Shown here: positions 47,640-59,499 of the stretch, one piece after another
Layout: each line of letters starts with the position of its first letter
Numbering within the stretch: the first letter of the stretch is position 1
Origin: Boswellia sacra
Taxonomy: Eukaryota > Streptophyta > Magnoliopsida > Sapindales > Burseraceae
Direction of reading: 5' to 3'
Assembly: GCA_013180625.2 (NCBI GenBank)
Contig: SNVD02014802.1
Location: 1 to 64,000 of the forward strand
Length of the DNA stretch: 64,000 nt
Notes under the pieces: model-generated
The model's input: the letters and a program-made list of their open reading frames with translations, nothing else
What the model was told of the DNA's origin: nothing
Databases searched by the model: none
Program-made: the position numbers and the translations under genes

Positions 47640-50600
47640 ATATGCACTTTTGTCTTCAGAATGATGCCGAGATGTTCATGGTTGACTTCCATTTTGGGTC
47701 AAGTTAAAATGATCATGAGATAGTGGTGTGGCATGTTGCTGGGATGGTCCTGCATGTTGTTGAGATGTTTTTGTAGTTAAGTCCTACAATTATTAAGCTT
47801 GTGGAGTTAATTGATAGTAAAAAAAAAATTGAATGACTTAAAACCTGATAGAAAAAGTCTCAAATGTTATTTTACCTTTGTTGTCCTTGGCTTTTTTATT
47901 GTGAGATGTTGTTGCAACAGCTGAGTCCTATATTTATTAAGCAAGTGTAATTAATTAAAAGTAAGTATGATTTAAATCACTTAAACTATAAAAGCAAATA
48001 GGCTAGGTTTTCCTTTTGCTGTCCTTGAATTCTTTCTCTTTGATGTTGTTACAGTAGATGAGTCTTACAATGAATATGCAAGTGGTTATTATATGACATA
48101 AGGACTAATTGCAAAAAGTTATACCATATGTAATGTGAGTTGAACCTTTGCGATCCTTGAATTCCTTTTGTGTGTTGTTTTTACAACAGCAGTTGAGTTT
48201 TACAATTAGTAATTAAAATGATGTTAAAAGGCAGAAGTAATATTTAAATGATTAAAAGTATAATTTTACCTTAGCACTACTTGCCTTCTTATTTTGTAGA
48301 CAAGTCCTCTTGTTGTGACCAAGTTGCCTACACCACAGTTGAATGACCCTATCTTTGTTGTCTTTGACTCATCCCACTCCTCTCTTCCTTGTATTTCTTG
48401 GTCTTCCAAGGGCTTTTCTGACAACTAGTGGCTCTAGGGAACTATACTCAATATCAGGCCATGAGCTCTCATCAAGGAGAGGCTGGATCATGCCTTATAG
48501 GTGAGTATGTAACTTGATGTTGTCAAAGATTCATCAAAATAATTTCTTATTGGAGCTCTTTTCAAGTTTAAACAGGGCATCACATGACTAAAGGAATGCC
48601 ACTAACTTGCCATAAGCCACAGTCATGAGTTCTACTATTTAGCTTGACAATTACAGTTCTATGAGGTGTGATAACCTCATACTTATCTTCTCCACACTTG
48701 ATTATTTCATAAGGCCTATCTAATTTACAAGCTTTCTCTATCCTATCATGTACCTTAGGAGGGAATTCAATCCCCCATAACTTTGCTTTCTCATGCCTTT
48801 TCCTAAACCTTTTTATAACTTTCCTCCTAATACCCTCACATAGTCCCAATATATTCATTCCCTTGTAGTTGTCTATCCAACTATTAAAAGACTCAGTCAT
48901 GTTCTTAGTTACATGATCTGATTTTGAAAAAGTGTCAAACATGTGTTTGGACCACAACTCAGGTTGTTTGCCCTTCAAAAAATCAAACTATCTTAGTGCT
49001 TTTTTCAATTTCTCCCATTGCATAATCAAAGTCTTTCTTGTTTGCAGATCTGCTTGCCATCCAGAAAAACTCTTTCAGATCTATCTTACAATTCTGGCTT
49101 CTCAAGTTTTGGTAGATATGTCTTACATAGAATCATGACTTTGCACCTAGCCAAGTGTCCTATAAAGCTCTAATTAGGCCATTCTATCTGTCACTTATGA
49201 AGGTACACCTCTTGTCATCTCCAAAATACTCATTCAACAACCTTAAAAACCACCTCTGAGACTCAGAGTTCTTTGCCTCACACATTGAAATAGCTAATGG
49301 GAAGACACCCCTGTTTGCATCCATTATGACTACTGACAGTAGGATTCCTTTGTAAGGTCCTTTGAGGTAGCAACCATGAACTCCAATAAACCTCCTACAA
49401 CCCCTCAAGAACCCTTGCTTTTTTGCAAGAAATGATAGAAAAAATCTCTTCAAAATGGGATTAACAGTAGGTTCAGCTTTGGCTACCAATATTTTAACAT
49501 AAGCTCTTTTATTTGTTACCAAAATGATGTTGGCATACCTACATAGCTTCTAGAAAGCTTCCTTGTGGTTCCCCCCCAGTGAATCCAACACCCTTCCCAT
49601 TGCCTTTAAAGCCTTTATGGTCCTACCTCAACATGGAACTATTGCCTAAAAGTTGCCTTCATTAACTTGTTTGACATTAAAATATTTAGCTTCATGGCTT
49701 CATGGAGTTTTTTTGCAATCCAAGGAGAACTTGCCTCTTCAATATTGGATTCCCTCTAACAGCTATGCAACTAATTATAAATCTTCATCATGAAGAAGCC
49801 ATCTTTCATTAACTAAGTGTGAATTCTCCATGGGCAACCCTCAACCATGCATTTTGCAGAAATCTTGTCACTATAACAAAATCCTCTTGTATGATAAAAT
49901 CCTTTAATACCTCTTTGAAGTGGTATATGTCTCTGAATATGTCACCAAAATGAAACTCTATTTCATCATATTTTTGCTGTCTTGCTATACAACTCCCTCT
50001 TAAAGCCCTAGCCACTTTAGTATCTACAGTCTCATCATCACTATCAAACTTTTCATCAGACACTAGCCTAATAGATACATCATCTCCCAAAGAGTAATCT
50101 GATGGCTTGTCATCATTGTCTGAGTCTTCAATATTGGATTCATCACTGGATTCATCATTTGTTAGCTCAGTTGTTGTAGGCTTTGTAGTAGCTTGTAAAG
50201 ATTCATATGCCTTACTGTCAGTCTGCTTTACTTCTTCACCATCTTCACTATATGTTTCATCAAGTTCACTATCTTCACTATTCAGTTCTTCACAATATAT
50301 ACAAGTACCCTCTCCAAACTCACTAACAGTACCCTCTCTTAAGTCTACATTTACTGACTCATCAACTAAACCCTCTTCATGATTATCTTGTTTGACTGGT
50401 TCTTCTTAACTATATATATCAACACCCTCTCCTAAGTCCATATTCATTGACTCATCAACTAAACCCTCTCCATGATTTTCTTGGTTCACTGGTTCTTCTT
50501 CGATGTCTCCACTATCACCCTCTTCCATGTCTCAACCATCATAATCTGCATGAAATACAATGTATACAACTTCATCTTCAATTACTTTACCAGCTTCATC

Positions 50601-51226
50601 ATGATATTCCTTGGCCACTAGTTCTTTTTCCATGATTTTTCATTCAGATTCTTTATGAGTTTTATTTTTAACAGCTCTTGTGTTAGTTTGCCATCAGAAT
50701 CACCATGACATTCCTTAGCCACTACTTCCTCTTCTATTACTTTACCACCATCATCTTCACCATTGCCTAGATTCACTGCCCCATTCTCATCACCCTCAAC
50801 CGCATTCAAGGTGTCTTCTTCAGCTTCAGTTGCCTAGGGCATAGGCAATGCTAAGGTTGGTGACTTAGGGTAAATCATCAGGAATGGAGCATAGTAGACC
50901 ACAAACTACACCTTTGGCACATCATACACATCAAAAATAGTAAACAACATATCTACCTCATTAGACTTCAAATGATAGGATTGTCAATTCCATGGAAATA
51001 TGGCATGAAAGCTGACATTTTCATTCTCCTCTATCATTACACTTAGTCCAACCTTCACTTTGGCCCTAGATAATATAGAGATTAGACTGCATTCATCAGG
51101 ATCAATGAAACCTATATTATGATCCTCTCCTAATATATGAACTTTAGCCAGCAAAGGCAACATCCTCACCTTACTGCATAAATAAAGAAATGTAAAATTT
51201 GTTAAAATCAAAATGAAAAACCACAT
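47640..51226 (-). pseudogene. MULE transposase (MURA-like)
   Basis: DDE transposase of Mutator-like elements, in pieces on the minus strand. Order: an N-terminal PB1-like module, NIGFIDPDECSLISILSRA (51226-50984); a long acidic low-complexity region (about 50830-50110); the MuDR N-terminal domain, FHFGDIFRDIYHFKEVLKDF and LRVAHGEF (50090-49809); the catalytic domain, RRFIGVHGCYLKGPYKGIL, VVIMDANRGVFPLAISMCEA and CTFISDR (49522-49184); a helical part, DHVTKNMTESFNSWIDNYKG (48978-48580). Then a SWIM zinc finger, DCGLWQVSGIP, whose outer Cys/His are lost, and a zinc knuckle, CRQLGHNKRTC, near 48310. A series of duplicated mini-exons follows. Stops and frame changes separate most pieces; some gaps could be introns, but losses in SWIM suggest it is dead. 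Confidence 0.8.
47720..48260 (-). repeat. Tandem duplicated mini-exons in the 3' part of the MULE transposase
   Basis: At least three, probably four, copies of a block with a period of about 130 bp. Each has an acceptor-like TAG/AAG, about 50 bp encoding a D/N-S-x-(A/T)-V-x-T-T-S/T-x-K-K/R-x-x-(S/K) peptide, then AAAGGT- or AAGGTA-like donor sequence. Copies read DSAVATTSHNKKAKDNK (about 47928-47879), SSTVTTSKRKNSRTAK (48062-48012) and NSTAVVKTTHKRNSRIAK (48200-48145). A weaker one lies near 47788. Protein reading and exon status are inferred. Confidence 0.5.
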
Positions 51227-52344
51227 AACAGTATCTATAGAAATTTAAATTCAAGGAGCCATGTATCATAATACAACTTACTCTATCAAACTCTACAAAC
51301 TCTACATTCACAATATTATGAAGACATAAAGTTTGCATGATGTACACAAATATAAACTTTCATGCTTATTGCCCAATGGTACAAAACTAGAAAATTCATT
51401 CAAACAAGCATACACGAATTAACCCAAAAATACATACATATTATAGTGTTAAAAACGAAAAAGTATACAACATTAGCATGTAAAATACTTTCCATTCTCT
51501 ATTCTAAATGACAGACCCACTGCTACTCCATCTTAAAACGAATAACCAAGCGAAAATAAAACCAACACCAGCAGCATGCAATAATTCAAACCAACTACTA
51601 TAAATGACTATATCACCATCAAATACATACAAACAACATGTTTAAACGATAAAGCATTCAAAGGTTTCCAAATCAGTAGCAAATCCAAAAAAAAAGGTGC
51701 AAAGATATAAACTTTCTACTACTCATGACTTAATCTTCATTAACCAGTAAAGAATCATGAAACTTGAGCACATACTTTACGACTCATGACACCTATAACG
51801 ACTCAAACACTCACTTCTCAAAAAAACCCCACATGACCCAGTTCAGAGAAAATAATGAAGTTCGTATTTTCATACACATAGACTCTTCAGAACAACTTAT
51901 GTGACGTTTGAAGACATATTCTAGTTTCTTAACAACCAAAAATAACAAAAAAAAACTACTTATAAACAAGTGTAGGCAAACAAAACAACAGAGACAGGAA
52001 GCCAACCTTTGATCTTCGTCAGTAGCGTTGCACGCAATCTCTCTCCTTACTTCTCGACCAGCAGAAAAAATATTCACAAACCTTTCGTCTACTCTTTTTC
52101 CCACCTAAAAGCTCATTAACATGAAAGAATGGAAGTCGTGTGGGATAAGAAACACAAAGAATAGAACCTCCTTCAACACAAATCCCCTTGCATCTTTTTG
52201 TATTTTTAAATTCAAAATATAAAATATTTTTTATTTGATTTAAAAAGTATAAGCACAAATTTCAATTCTTGCATGTTATATTTTTTATTAACCCTAATGT
52301 GAAATGACCTTATTATCCTTGTCTCTGCAAATCTAACGGAATGG

Positions 52345-53131
52345 TAGGGGTGGCAATTTTTGACATGACACGTGAACACGACTTGACACGACACGGGTTT
52401 AAGCAAGTTTGAGGTTTTCGTATATTCATGTTTGTGTCGATGTCAACCCGTTTAATAATCGTGTCGTGTTCGGGTTGAGAGTCTTCAACATACGAACACG
52501 ATTATGACATGACACGAACACGATTATGACACGAGTAACACGAAGAACATGAATACATATTATATACGATTGATACGATAACACGATTAATATCAATATT
52601 GACACGAACACGATTATGACACGGTAACACGAATAATACGAATACATATTATACACGATAACATGATTAACACCAATATTGACACGATTACATATTAAAT
52701 TTAAAAGTACTAAACTTTTTAGATATTTTAGTCCCTACATGTATCCAAATTTTAAAATAAAAATAGAATTTTAAAAACCTAATAAATTTTAAAACTTAGG
52801 ATATTTTTGTCATTTAAGAAAAGTTGGAAAACTAATTCTGTAACGTGTCATAATCTTGTTAACGGATTATAATCGTGTTAATAATGTAAACGTGTCTTAA
52901 TCATGTTAGACGAGTCGTGTTCGTGTCTAACACGATTACGACCCGTTTATTATTCGTGTTAGCGTGTCGTGTCGTGTTATCCGTTTAATAATCGTGTCGT
53001 GTCATAGTGACACGAGTAATAAATGGGTCGTGTTCGTGTTGGGTCAATCTTTATCGTGTTGGGTCAAACTTTATCGTGTCATAATTCGACACGACACGAA
53101 CATAACCCGCGAACACGAATTGCCACCCCTA
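52345..53131. mobile_element. hAT element inserted in the right TIR of the MULE
   Basis: Perfect 14-bp terminal inverted repeats TAGGGGTGGCAATT / AATTGCCACCCCTA. Flanks are CGGAATGG (52337-52344) and CGAAAAAG (53132-53139), 5 of 8 identical. Deleting the element and one flank gives ...CGGAATGGTGACTAATG..., which matches the left MULE TIR (CAGAATGGTAACTAACG), confirming an 8-bp duplication whose right copy has decayed. The interior is filled with variants of ACACGATTATGACACG and TCGTGTCGTGTTCGTGT, with no transposase. Confidence 0.8.
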
Positions 53132-53350
53132 CGAAAAAGTGACTAATGATAGGGGGTTATCTTATATTTCTGAAAACTTGGGGGATTCCTTGTATTTTAT
53201 GAAATAATAAGGGGTCGAATTAAATCCTCCAAAAATATATGTACAAGTAATTAAAACATAAAAATCTATACAAATGAATTATTAATTAAATAATTTTTAT
53301 GGTCCAAATAATATTTATTTATTAAGGTTTCACTATATATAATAATAAGA

Positions 53351-54295
53351 AAAAATTGACAAAATAGACAAAAATAGAGGCTTTAAATGAAATTTAGACA
53401 CATCCTGAAAAATTTTCATGCCATAAACACTTTCTTAAAAAATGACTAAAATGCCCTTTGAGACTCCAACTTAAAAAAAAAAAAAGATGCGTTTCGTCGT
53501 GACGAATAGGACACTCGACATATCGAGTTCTGTCCGATGCTTCAACCGACACTCGCCATCATCTCGGTGTTCACTCGACGCTAGACATAACGTGTCGAGT
53601 CTTGTCGGATGCACGGACCGACACTTGACATAACGTGTCGAGTCTTCAAAAATGTCTTGATGGCGAGTGTCGGTCTGTGCATTTGATAGGACTCGACACG
53701 TTATATCAAGTGTCGGTCTGTGCATCCGACAAAACTCGATACATTATGTCTAGTGTCGACTGAACATCGACGATGATGGCCATCCGACAAGACTCAATAT
53801 ATTATGTCGAGTGTCGGTTGAAACATCCGACAAGACTCGATATATCGAGTGTCCTCTTTGTCACGACGAAATGCGTCATTTTTCATCATTTTTACACACA
53901 TCAAACCAAAAAATCAACCACCACAAACACAAAATAAATACAAAATACAAGCTCAAACTCAAATCCCCAAATTTAAAATCCTTAAAATCTACCCCAAATC
54001 CCCAAATATAGGATAAATTTCTCATTCCTCTTACTGTGTTTTAGACTGCGTTTTCGACTGTGTCGAGGGGTATTGGAAGCTAGATAACAATAAATGATTA
54101 TGAAAATAGGACACCGTTATAAAAATAGGAAGAGATAAGTGAAGAAAAGAGGGAAATAAAGAGTTTAGAAATAAATTGAATATCAAAGGATATTTTAGTT
54201 ATCTTTTGAAGAAAGTGCTTATGGCATAAAAAGTTTTTAAGATGTGTCTAAAATTTACTTAAAACCCGTAAAAGTATCTATTTTTTCAATTTTCC
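53351..54295. mobile_element. Non-autonomous MULE-like element upstream of mS33
   Basis: Inverted terminal regions of about 110 bp. The left starts AAAAATTGACAAAATAGAC, the right (read inward) GGAAAATTGAAAAAATAGA. Both then have AAATTTAGACACATC or AATTTTAGACACATC, ATGCCATAA, GCACTTTCTT/ACACTTTCTT and ACTAAAAT. Flanks ATAATAAGA (53342-53350) and ATGATAAAA (54296-54304) agree at 7 of 9 positions. It holds no coding sequence but a long palindrome. Confidence 0.65.
53487..53876. repeat. Large internal palindrome (hairpin) of the MULE-like element
   Basis: The left arm starts GATGCGTTTCGTCGTGACGA and the right arm ends TCACGACGAAATGCGTC. Arms of roughly 150-190 bp pair around a centre near 53650-53690, with one ~27-bp extra block in the right arm. 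Within the arms a GTGTCGAGTCTTGTCGGATG-like unit and its complement repeat several times, so alternative pairings exist. The GC content is clearly higher than that of the flanks. Confidence 0.75.
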
Positions 54296-54399
54296 ATGAT
54301 AAAAACTATAAATTTGAAGTAAGTTTGGGTCTTGGGCCAGACCTACATTGCTGGGTCGTCGGGCAAAATGTTTAAGATCAAAAAAATGGCTAAACGAGT

Positions 54400-55983
54400 A
54401 AATTATGTGTGTTCCGTTTTGCTGCTGTGTGCAACTAGCTGAGTAAGACGACTCGTCGTTGCTCTCTGCGTGGGTTATTCTATCCACATCCGATTCCCAG
54501 GTGCTGATACTCTAACTCTTTCTCTTTGCAATCGTTGAGGAATTTGCTTGCATTATCATTGACCCTTCGTCTGTTTATCTAAGTGTTGACAATCTGTTTA
54601 TGAATTGATTTTATAAGGGAATTTGTATCTGGGTTCTGAAGCCCGGTTGCCCACGAAGGCTTTTATTTGCGTTTGTCATAATAATTCGTAGCTTGGTGTT
54701 GGATTGAGAGTGGCTTATTGTCATGTTGAATGTTAGTGAGAGATGGGAATTACGAGTCTACTGCTGCTTATTGGTTGGACTTGGAATAGTTATGTTCTTT
54801 GATTCGTTTCTCTTTCTTTATCTTTTGAATTGTGTGCATTTTTCTTCTTGGAATGAAGATTCCAATTATGCTCTTGTGGTAGAGAAAAATTAGGTTAATA
54901 TTAAATTGCAATGTAAAAGCTTTGTTGAGGTTTAATTTCTTTGTTATTCTGTATGGGTGTTTAAGTTCTTTGCTGTCCCTTGAGTATTGATGCTAGTGAC
55001 TTTTAGTTGGTAGTCGAAAACAAAAAATTTCCATAAATGACTGTGAGATTTTTAATCAATGAAATTAAAAGAATGTTCCTACCCTATAGAATGGAGACAT
55101 TGTCTGGATCATATTATTGGAACAAAAGTTGTTGCAGTCTTTAATTTCTCGCTCTCAGTGTCGTATACATAAGCACATAAGGCCTCTTCATCAAAGATTG
55201 CTGGAAAGCCTTTTGCTCGAGGCTTTCTTTTTGGCCCGGTTTTGTCTATGAAAAAGGGATGTTTTCCAAATTCACTGCCCTTCTCCCCCTCTCTGTCTCT
55301 CTATCTTCGCTTCATGATTGTATTTGCACATTTGTATGTTTTGAAAGGATTCTGTCACGTCTTGAGCTGCTTGACCTGAATCTAGGATAGAAACTGATTT
55401 TGGCCTTTCTAGAAGATTGTAACGTGGTTATGTATGATTATAAATGAATTGATGCTTGGTTTATCTTTGGCCTAGCCTGGATTGTAGTATGACTTCTTTG
55501 ATTTTCACCACAGTTAGTGAAATGAAACAAATCATTTATTTGACCACAACTTTACATCCGCTGATTCATACTGTAAAAAAGTGCCAACTGCCTCTGTTAA
55601 TGCATGTTCCATTTGTTGTATTAGAATTTTTTTTTTAATTATAATTATAATGTGCAATGCAGTAAATTTACATACCTAGCTCCGAAATACACCTTGGAAA
55701 TATCTGCACTGATTTGTTGGCTTTCCATGTTGGCTTAATGCATTATTCAGTTTATCTTTTAAAGTTTACCAACTCAAAATTTCTATATGAAAAATTGATA
55801 ATTCTTAATTTCTGTTGGAAGTTTCCAAGTTTTCTCCATCTAACACACCATGGGGTTATGAGTCAATTCATTTTACCTGGTAGTTTCTTCTAACTTTTCT
55901 AAATGTTCTATCTTTTCTGGTCTGCTAGCGGCAAAGGTGCTGAAGGAAAATCAACTGAAAAAGAACTTTAAATAGTAGAGACG
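54400..55983 (+). promoter_or_regulatory. Likely 5' UTR exon and intron of the mS33 gene
   Basis: A plausible non-coding first exon ends at CCGATTCCCAG|GTGCTG (about 54499/54500). A 1.4-kb T-rich intron follows, and an acceptor TCTGCTAG|CGGCAAAG lies at about 55929. The leader then runs to the ATG at 55984, with in-frame TAG stops just before it. Splice sites are inferred from consensus only. Confidence 0.45.
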
Positions 55984-56292
55984 ATGAATGGCAATAGCCT
56001 CAAGAGGGTCTTGGCTTCAGCAGTCATGACAGGGGTGACTGAAGCAAGGGCAAGGATCTTTGGACATGTATTTAATCCAACAGGACAGAGATCTCCCCAC
56101 AAGATTTTACGGAAGAAGCTTATTGGTGAAAAAGTTTCACAATGGTATCCATATGACATCAAAATGGATGATCCCCTTGTTATGGCCCGACAAGAACAAG
56201 AGCGTTTATCCAAGCTTGAAATGTTGAAGCGGCGTGGCAAAGGACCACCTAAGAAGGGCCAAGGGAAGCGTGCCGCTAAACGTAGCAAGTAG
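55984..56292 (+). CDS. Mitochondrial small-subunit ribosomal protein mS33 (S27/S33 family)
   Basis: A single-exon CDS of 102 aa. This is the length and pattern of plant mS33, a small basic protein of the mitochondrial 30S-like subunit related to yeast Rsm27 and animal MRPS33. Visible: LKRVLASAVMTGVTEARARI, then the strongly conserved FGHVFNPTGQRSPHKILRKK, VSQWYPYDIKMDDP, and a very basic tail LEMLKRRGKGPPKKGQGKR. The start is fixed by in-frame stops immediately upstream (TAGTAG at about 55974-55979) and by the family length. The gene is intact. A MULE-like element ends ~130 bp before the probable transcription start, so the promoter may lie in transposon DNA (inference). Confidence 0.9.
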   Translation: MNGNSLKRVLASAVMTGVTEARARIFGHVFNPTGQRSPHKILRKKLIGEKVSQWYPYDIKMDDPLVMARQEQERLSKLEMLKRRGKGPPKKGQGKRAAKRSK

Positions 56293-59200
56293 AGGTAATC
56301 CAATTAGGTTATTTTTGAATTTGGTTGTAGTGATTTTTAAGAAAATTGTGATCACTTTGGTTAGTCTGTAAGAGTGTTTTATAAATGTGGATCTGATTCT
56401 GGAATATGGAGAAAGCAAGATTTTTTAACACGGTTGGAAGAATTTTCATTTTTACCCCTAATAGTTTCTGATGTGTGTCAAAGCCTAAACCCTCCCATTC
56501 ACAATAATATCATGTAATACTTGACAACCTGATGTTTTCACCTTCCATTCTGCACCTGGTGCAGCCAGATGCTGTTTTGATGTTGGGCTATTTCATTAAG
56601 ACATGAAAGAGCTTTCAATATGAACTTCAGTGCGATGCATTTTGCTCCTTGATAAGAATTTTAATTTAGAAATGTCATTTCAGGGTGGAACCCACATTTC
56701 TTCTGATCTAAACAGGGACATATGACTGATTGAGCTATGTTTGTAGTGGAGATTGTTGATCCTTTACAGATTAACCGAAGTTTAATAATGGTTTGTAGGA
56801 TTGTTGAATATTCTTTTGAGATGCTAAATTTGAGCAACCTTCCATCATTCAAATGGGTTTTCGTCTGCTTTACATCAGTGGGCTGGATATTGCTGCACCT
56901 TTTCCAGGATTTGGTCGGGGAAAACTCAATTCTTTAACCTGATCTATTGCCTGTTTGAGCTGGATTATTCATAGACTAGTTTGCGTCTATTGTTTTTTTT
57001 CATGCGTTTTTTTTTTTAATTATCTTGTTGCACGGTTTGTTGCATTAACTTCAACCCCTACAATAATAAGATGAAGTAGAACTATATATATATATATTTT
57101 CATTCAAGACACCATGCGCAATCAAATTTAGTTATTTTATTTTATTTTTCAGGTTTTTGTCCCTTTTAAGACTTCTATTGCTAAGAATTTAATACCAAAT
57201 AATATGCATTCTTTCAAGGCTTTTATAGGCTTTTGTTTTCATTTGTCTTCTCAAAATTTCTTTGCGGCGAGGATCTTTCTTTAACATCTGGGCATCATTG
57301 ATGTCATTGCTGTGAAAAATTAACCACAATAGTTCAGATACCTTGCAATTGTTGCGAGTATGGCAAATAGAGATTTCTTCATTGTAGATCAAGTTTTTAC
57401 TAGTAGGGGTAGAGCAGTTACTAATGATTGGTTCCTTTGTTAAAAAATACAAGTGCTCTTATAAGAGTGTTTTGTGTCTTTTCCAATCTTCATTGATTGG
57501 TTTCTAGGTTTATGTCCAAGCATTTAATCTAAACTTTCTTTTGTCATTTATGATAATACTTCGTTTTAGAGAATTTTATGTAGAGATTTTATCAATGAAA
57601 TAGACTCTCCAACTATCTTACCTTTCGATTCTGCAATCTTTGAGGTAACTAGTTACATCATGGATAACAGTTATTTAATCACAAAAGGTAACTAGTTACA
57701 CCATGGGTACCAGGTGCTTGTCTAGCTCAGATGTAACCTTCACAATGCCCAAGCTACTCAACATAAAAACCCAACCATGCGTGCATCACAGCAGCTACTC
57801 GTTCTGCTCAAGAGTGTGCCTAAACAAGCACTCTTTAGCACCATCTCGGTGTCATTCCTTCTATTTCACATATAGCTGAAGGTGTGAGTACGCCGGAGCT
57901 GATTCAGAAAAAAACTAGTCTCTGGTTTCAACTCAAGTCTACTTAAGGTCAGACCATTTTTTGTTTCCTTTTTTTTAATTGTCATTTGAGCTTTTCTTAG
58001 GGTGTTTTATGCTAATATTTGGAGTGTGACATTCCGAGAGTCGGTTCTTTGCTCCTAAAATCTAAACTCCATCCAGATTTCTTATATATATATATATATC
58101 TTTTATTGAATCATAAATGTATGATATTTCTGGTTCCATAATATTAACAAATTAACAAATGCCCTAATCGTCTATGCATAATAACATTTCAAGAACACAA
58201 CAATATTCTCCTAATATTTAGTATATTATCAATAAATATTTAAGGTAATACATCCTTCAATACCATCAGAACATCGATATATGTCACCAAAATTTATAAA
58301 CTGGTAAAACTAGTTAGATTTCTCTTACAATTTTATAAAACTTTTTGGAAAATTTCCCTGGAGAATATTTTAATTAAAGAAACTTTTGTAGCTTATAATT
58401 AAACTATCAGATTCATGAGATTCTGATTTTCGATATTTTATATTTTGAAAGTTTGTGAATCCATGGATCTGGCTCGGTACTATAATAGAATCCAGTTCTA
58501 TAATTTTTAATTGACATCTTGAATGAATATTACAGGTTTAAATGTTGGTAAAGATAATTTTCGAAACTGCCAGGCCCAGGAAGGGATTTCCAATAGATTC
58601 CTCTAAACCAACTAATTCTAAGTCATCTTAAATTTATCGAGCACATTGCAAGCATAATTACTTGTTTTCATTGCTTTTTGAAAATAATAAAAACGTGAAC
58701 AGATGAAGCAAAAGAATTTGATTCCCAACCTTTAGGTAGCAGAGTTACACTAAGTTGAGGACAAATTTAGGCTGCTTTAACTATGCAAGACGATGAAGTA
58801 GCTTTCCATGTGCATGCGTGCATTTACTTAATCCAATGATGAATCGATTATATTTTCAAACCAATTAAGGCATGTTTGGTCATGGCTAACTAAAATTGTG
58901 AAACAAGCAACAACCACATTAATGATATCAAGTATAGTTATTGTTAACAAAATTTAGTTGGCTTGTTCCTATCAAGGTTGAAATGTATGGTCGGCCCTTT
59001 ATTTTCTTTGCGAGGGTAACGTTCTTTCGTGAGATCACCCTAAGATGTAAAAAACCATTTCAAAATCCCCCATCGTTCATAAACTCTCGTTAAAATTAAC
59101 GATGATGTGGGTTCTGTAGGATGATTATGGAGTCGCCTAATGTTTTGAAAAAATTACCATAGAATCGTTTAGATATGTTGTTAATTTTAATGCATTGAAA

Positions 59201-59484
59201 GAAACGATAAAAGTTTAAGTGATTTTTTCGAAAATTGTCGAGGATGCTAATGATTTTCTGTAAAATTCAGGGTACGTTACTAGAAAATTACTCTTTGTCG
59301 TTATAACAATCAGTAGTACAACAAAAAAATATGCAAGACAAAACGATGATTGTCGTCATGAGGGGAGTCATTTGCATAAGTCCCTTTCGAGCCATCTTAG
59401 CGCTTAAGTATTTGGAAGATCTTGACAAGTTTAAGTGTCTAAGCAAAAAATTTCATGTCAGGGTTAGAAATGGGCATTGGCTAG
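56293..59484. other. Intergenic between mS33 and the GT61 gene
   Basis: About 3.2 kb of AT-rich DNA. GGTAACTAGTTACA occurs twice with small changes near 57643 and 57687. A (TA)n run lies at 58084-58099. ORFs at 56661-56852, 56737-56937 and 57189-57452 have no recognisable similarity. No transposon ends were identified. Confidence 0.5.
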
Positions 59485-59499
59485 CTATATATATATATC
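59484..59499 (+). promoter_or_regulatory. Possible TATA box of the GT61 gene
   Basis: GCTATATATATATATCG lies about 75-88 bp upstream of the ATG at 59572, a usual distance for a short-leader plant gene. Confidence 0.45.

Larger units (their letters stand above)
46189..53230. mobile_element. Mutator-like element (MULE), 7.0 kb, MuDR-like layout
   Basis: Terminal inverted repeats of about 115-125 bp: the left begins AGGGGTATTATCATTCGACT, the right (read inward) GGAGGATTTAATTCGACCCC. Both continue with TTATTTCAT, AAGGAAT, TTTCAGAA and GATAACCCCCT. The 10-bp sequence AAAAATATAT lies directly outside both ends (46179-46188 and 53231-53240), fitting the 9-10 bp duplication made by MULEs. Inside, a transposase pseudogene reads leftward from the right end and a GRF zinc-finger ORF reads rightward from the left end. 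A hAT element sits in the right TIR. It inserted into the pogo-like element. Confidence 0.85.
45403..53335. mobile_element. Pogo-like (Tc1/mariner) element, host of a nested MULE
   Basis: The left end is CTGTAAAACTCGATAAATG and the right end, read inward, TAGTGAAACCTTAATAAATA. Both resemble the CAGTAAAACCTCTATAAAT-type terminus of plant pogo-like elements (Emigrant/Lemi1). TA lies outside both ends (45401-45402 and 53336-53337). Removing the MULE leaves about 880 bp, including a transposase C-terminal remnant, so the original was an internally deleted copy. Confidence 0.65.

Noticed and set aside
50107..50382. Serine-rich plus-strand ORF of 91 codons
   Set aside because: It is the antisense of the acidic (Asp/Glu-rich) linker of the MULE transposase. 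Poly-acidic codons read backwards give Ser/Leu runs.
52426..53146. ORFs on both strands inside the hAT element
   Set aside because: They come from the repeated ACACGA/TCGTGT sequence of a non-coding element; no transposase motif present.
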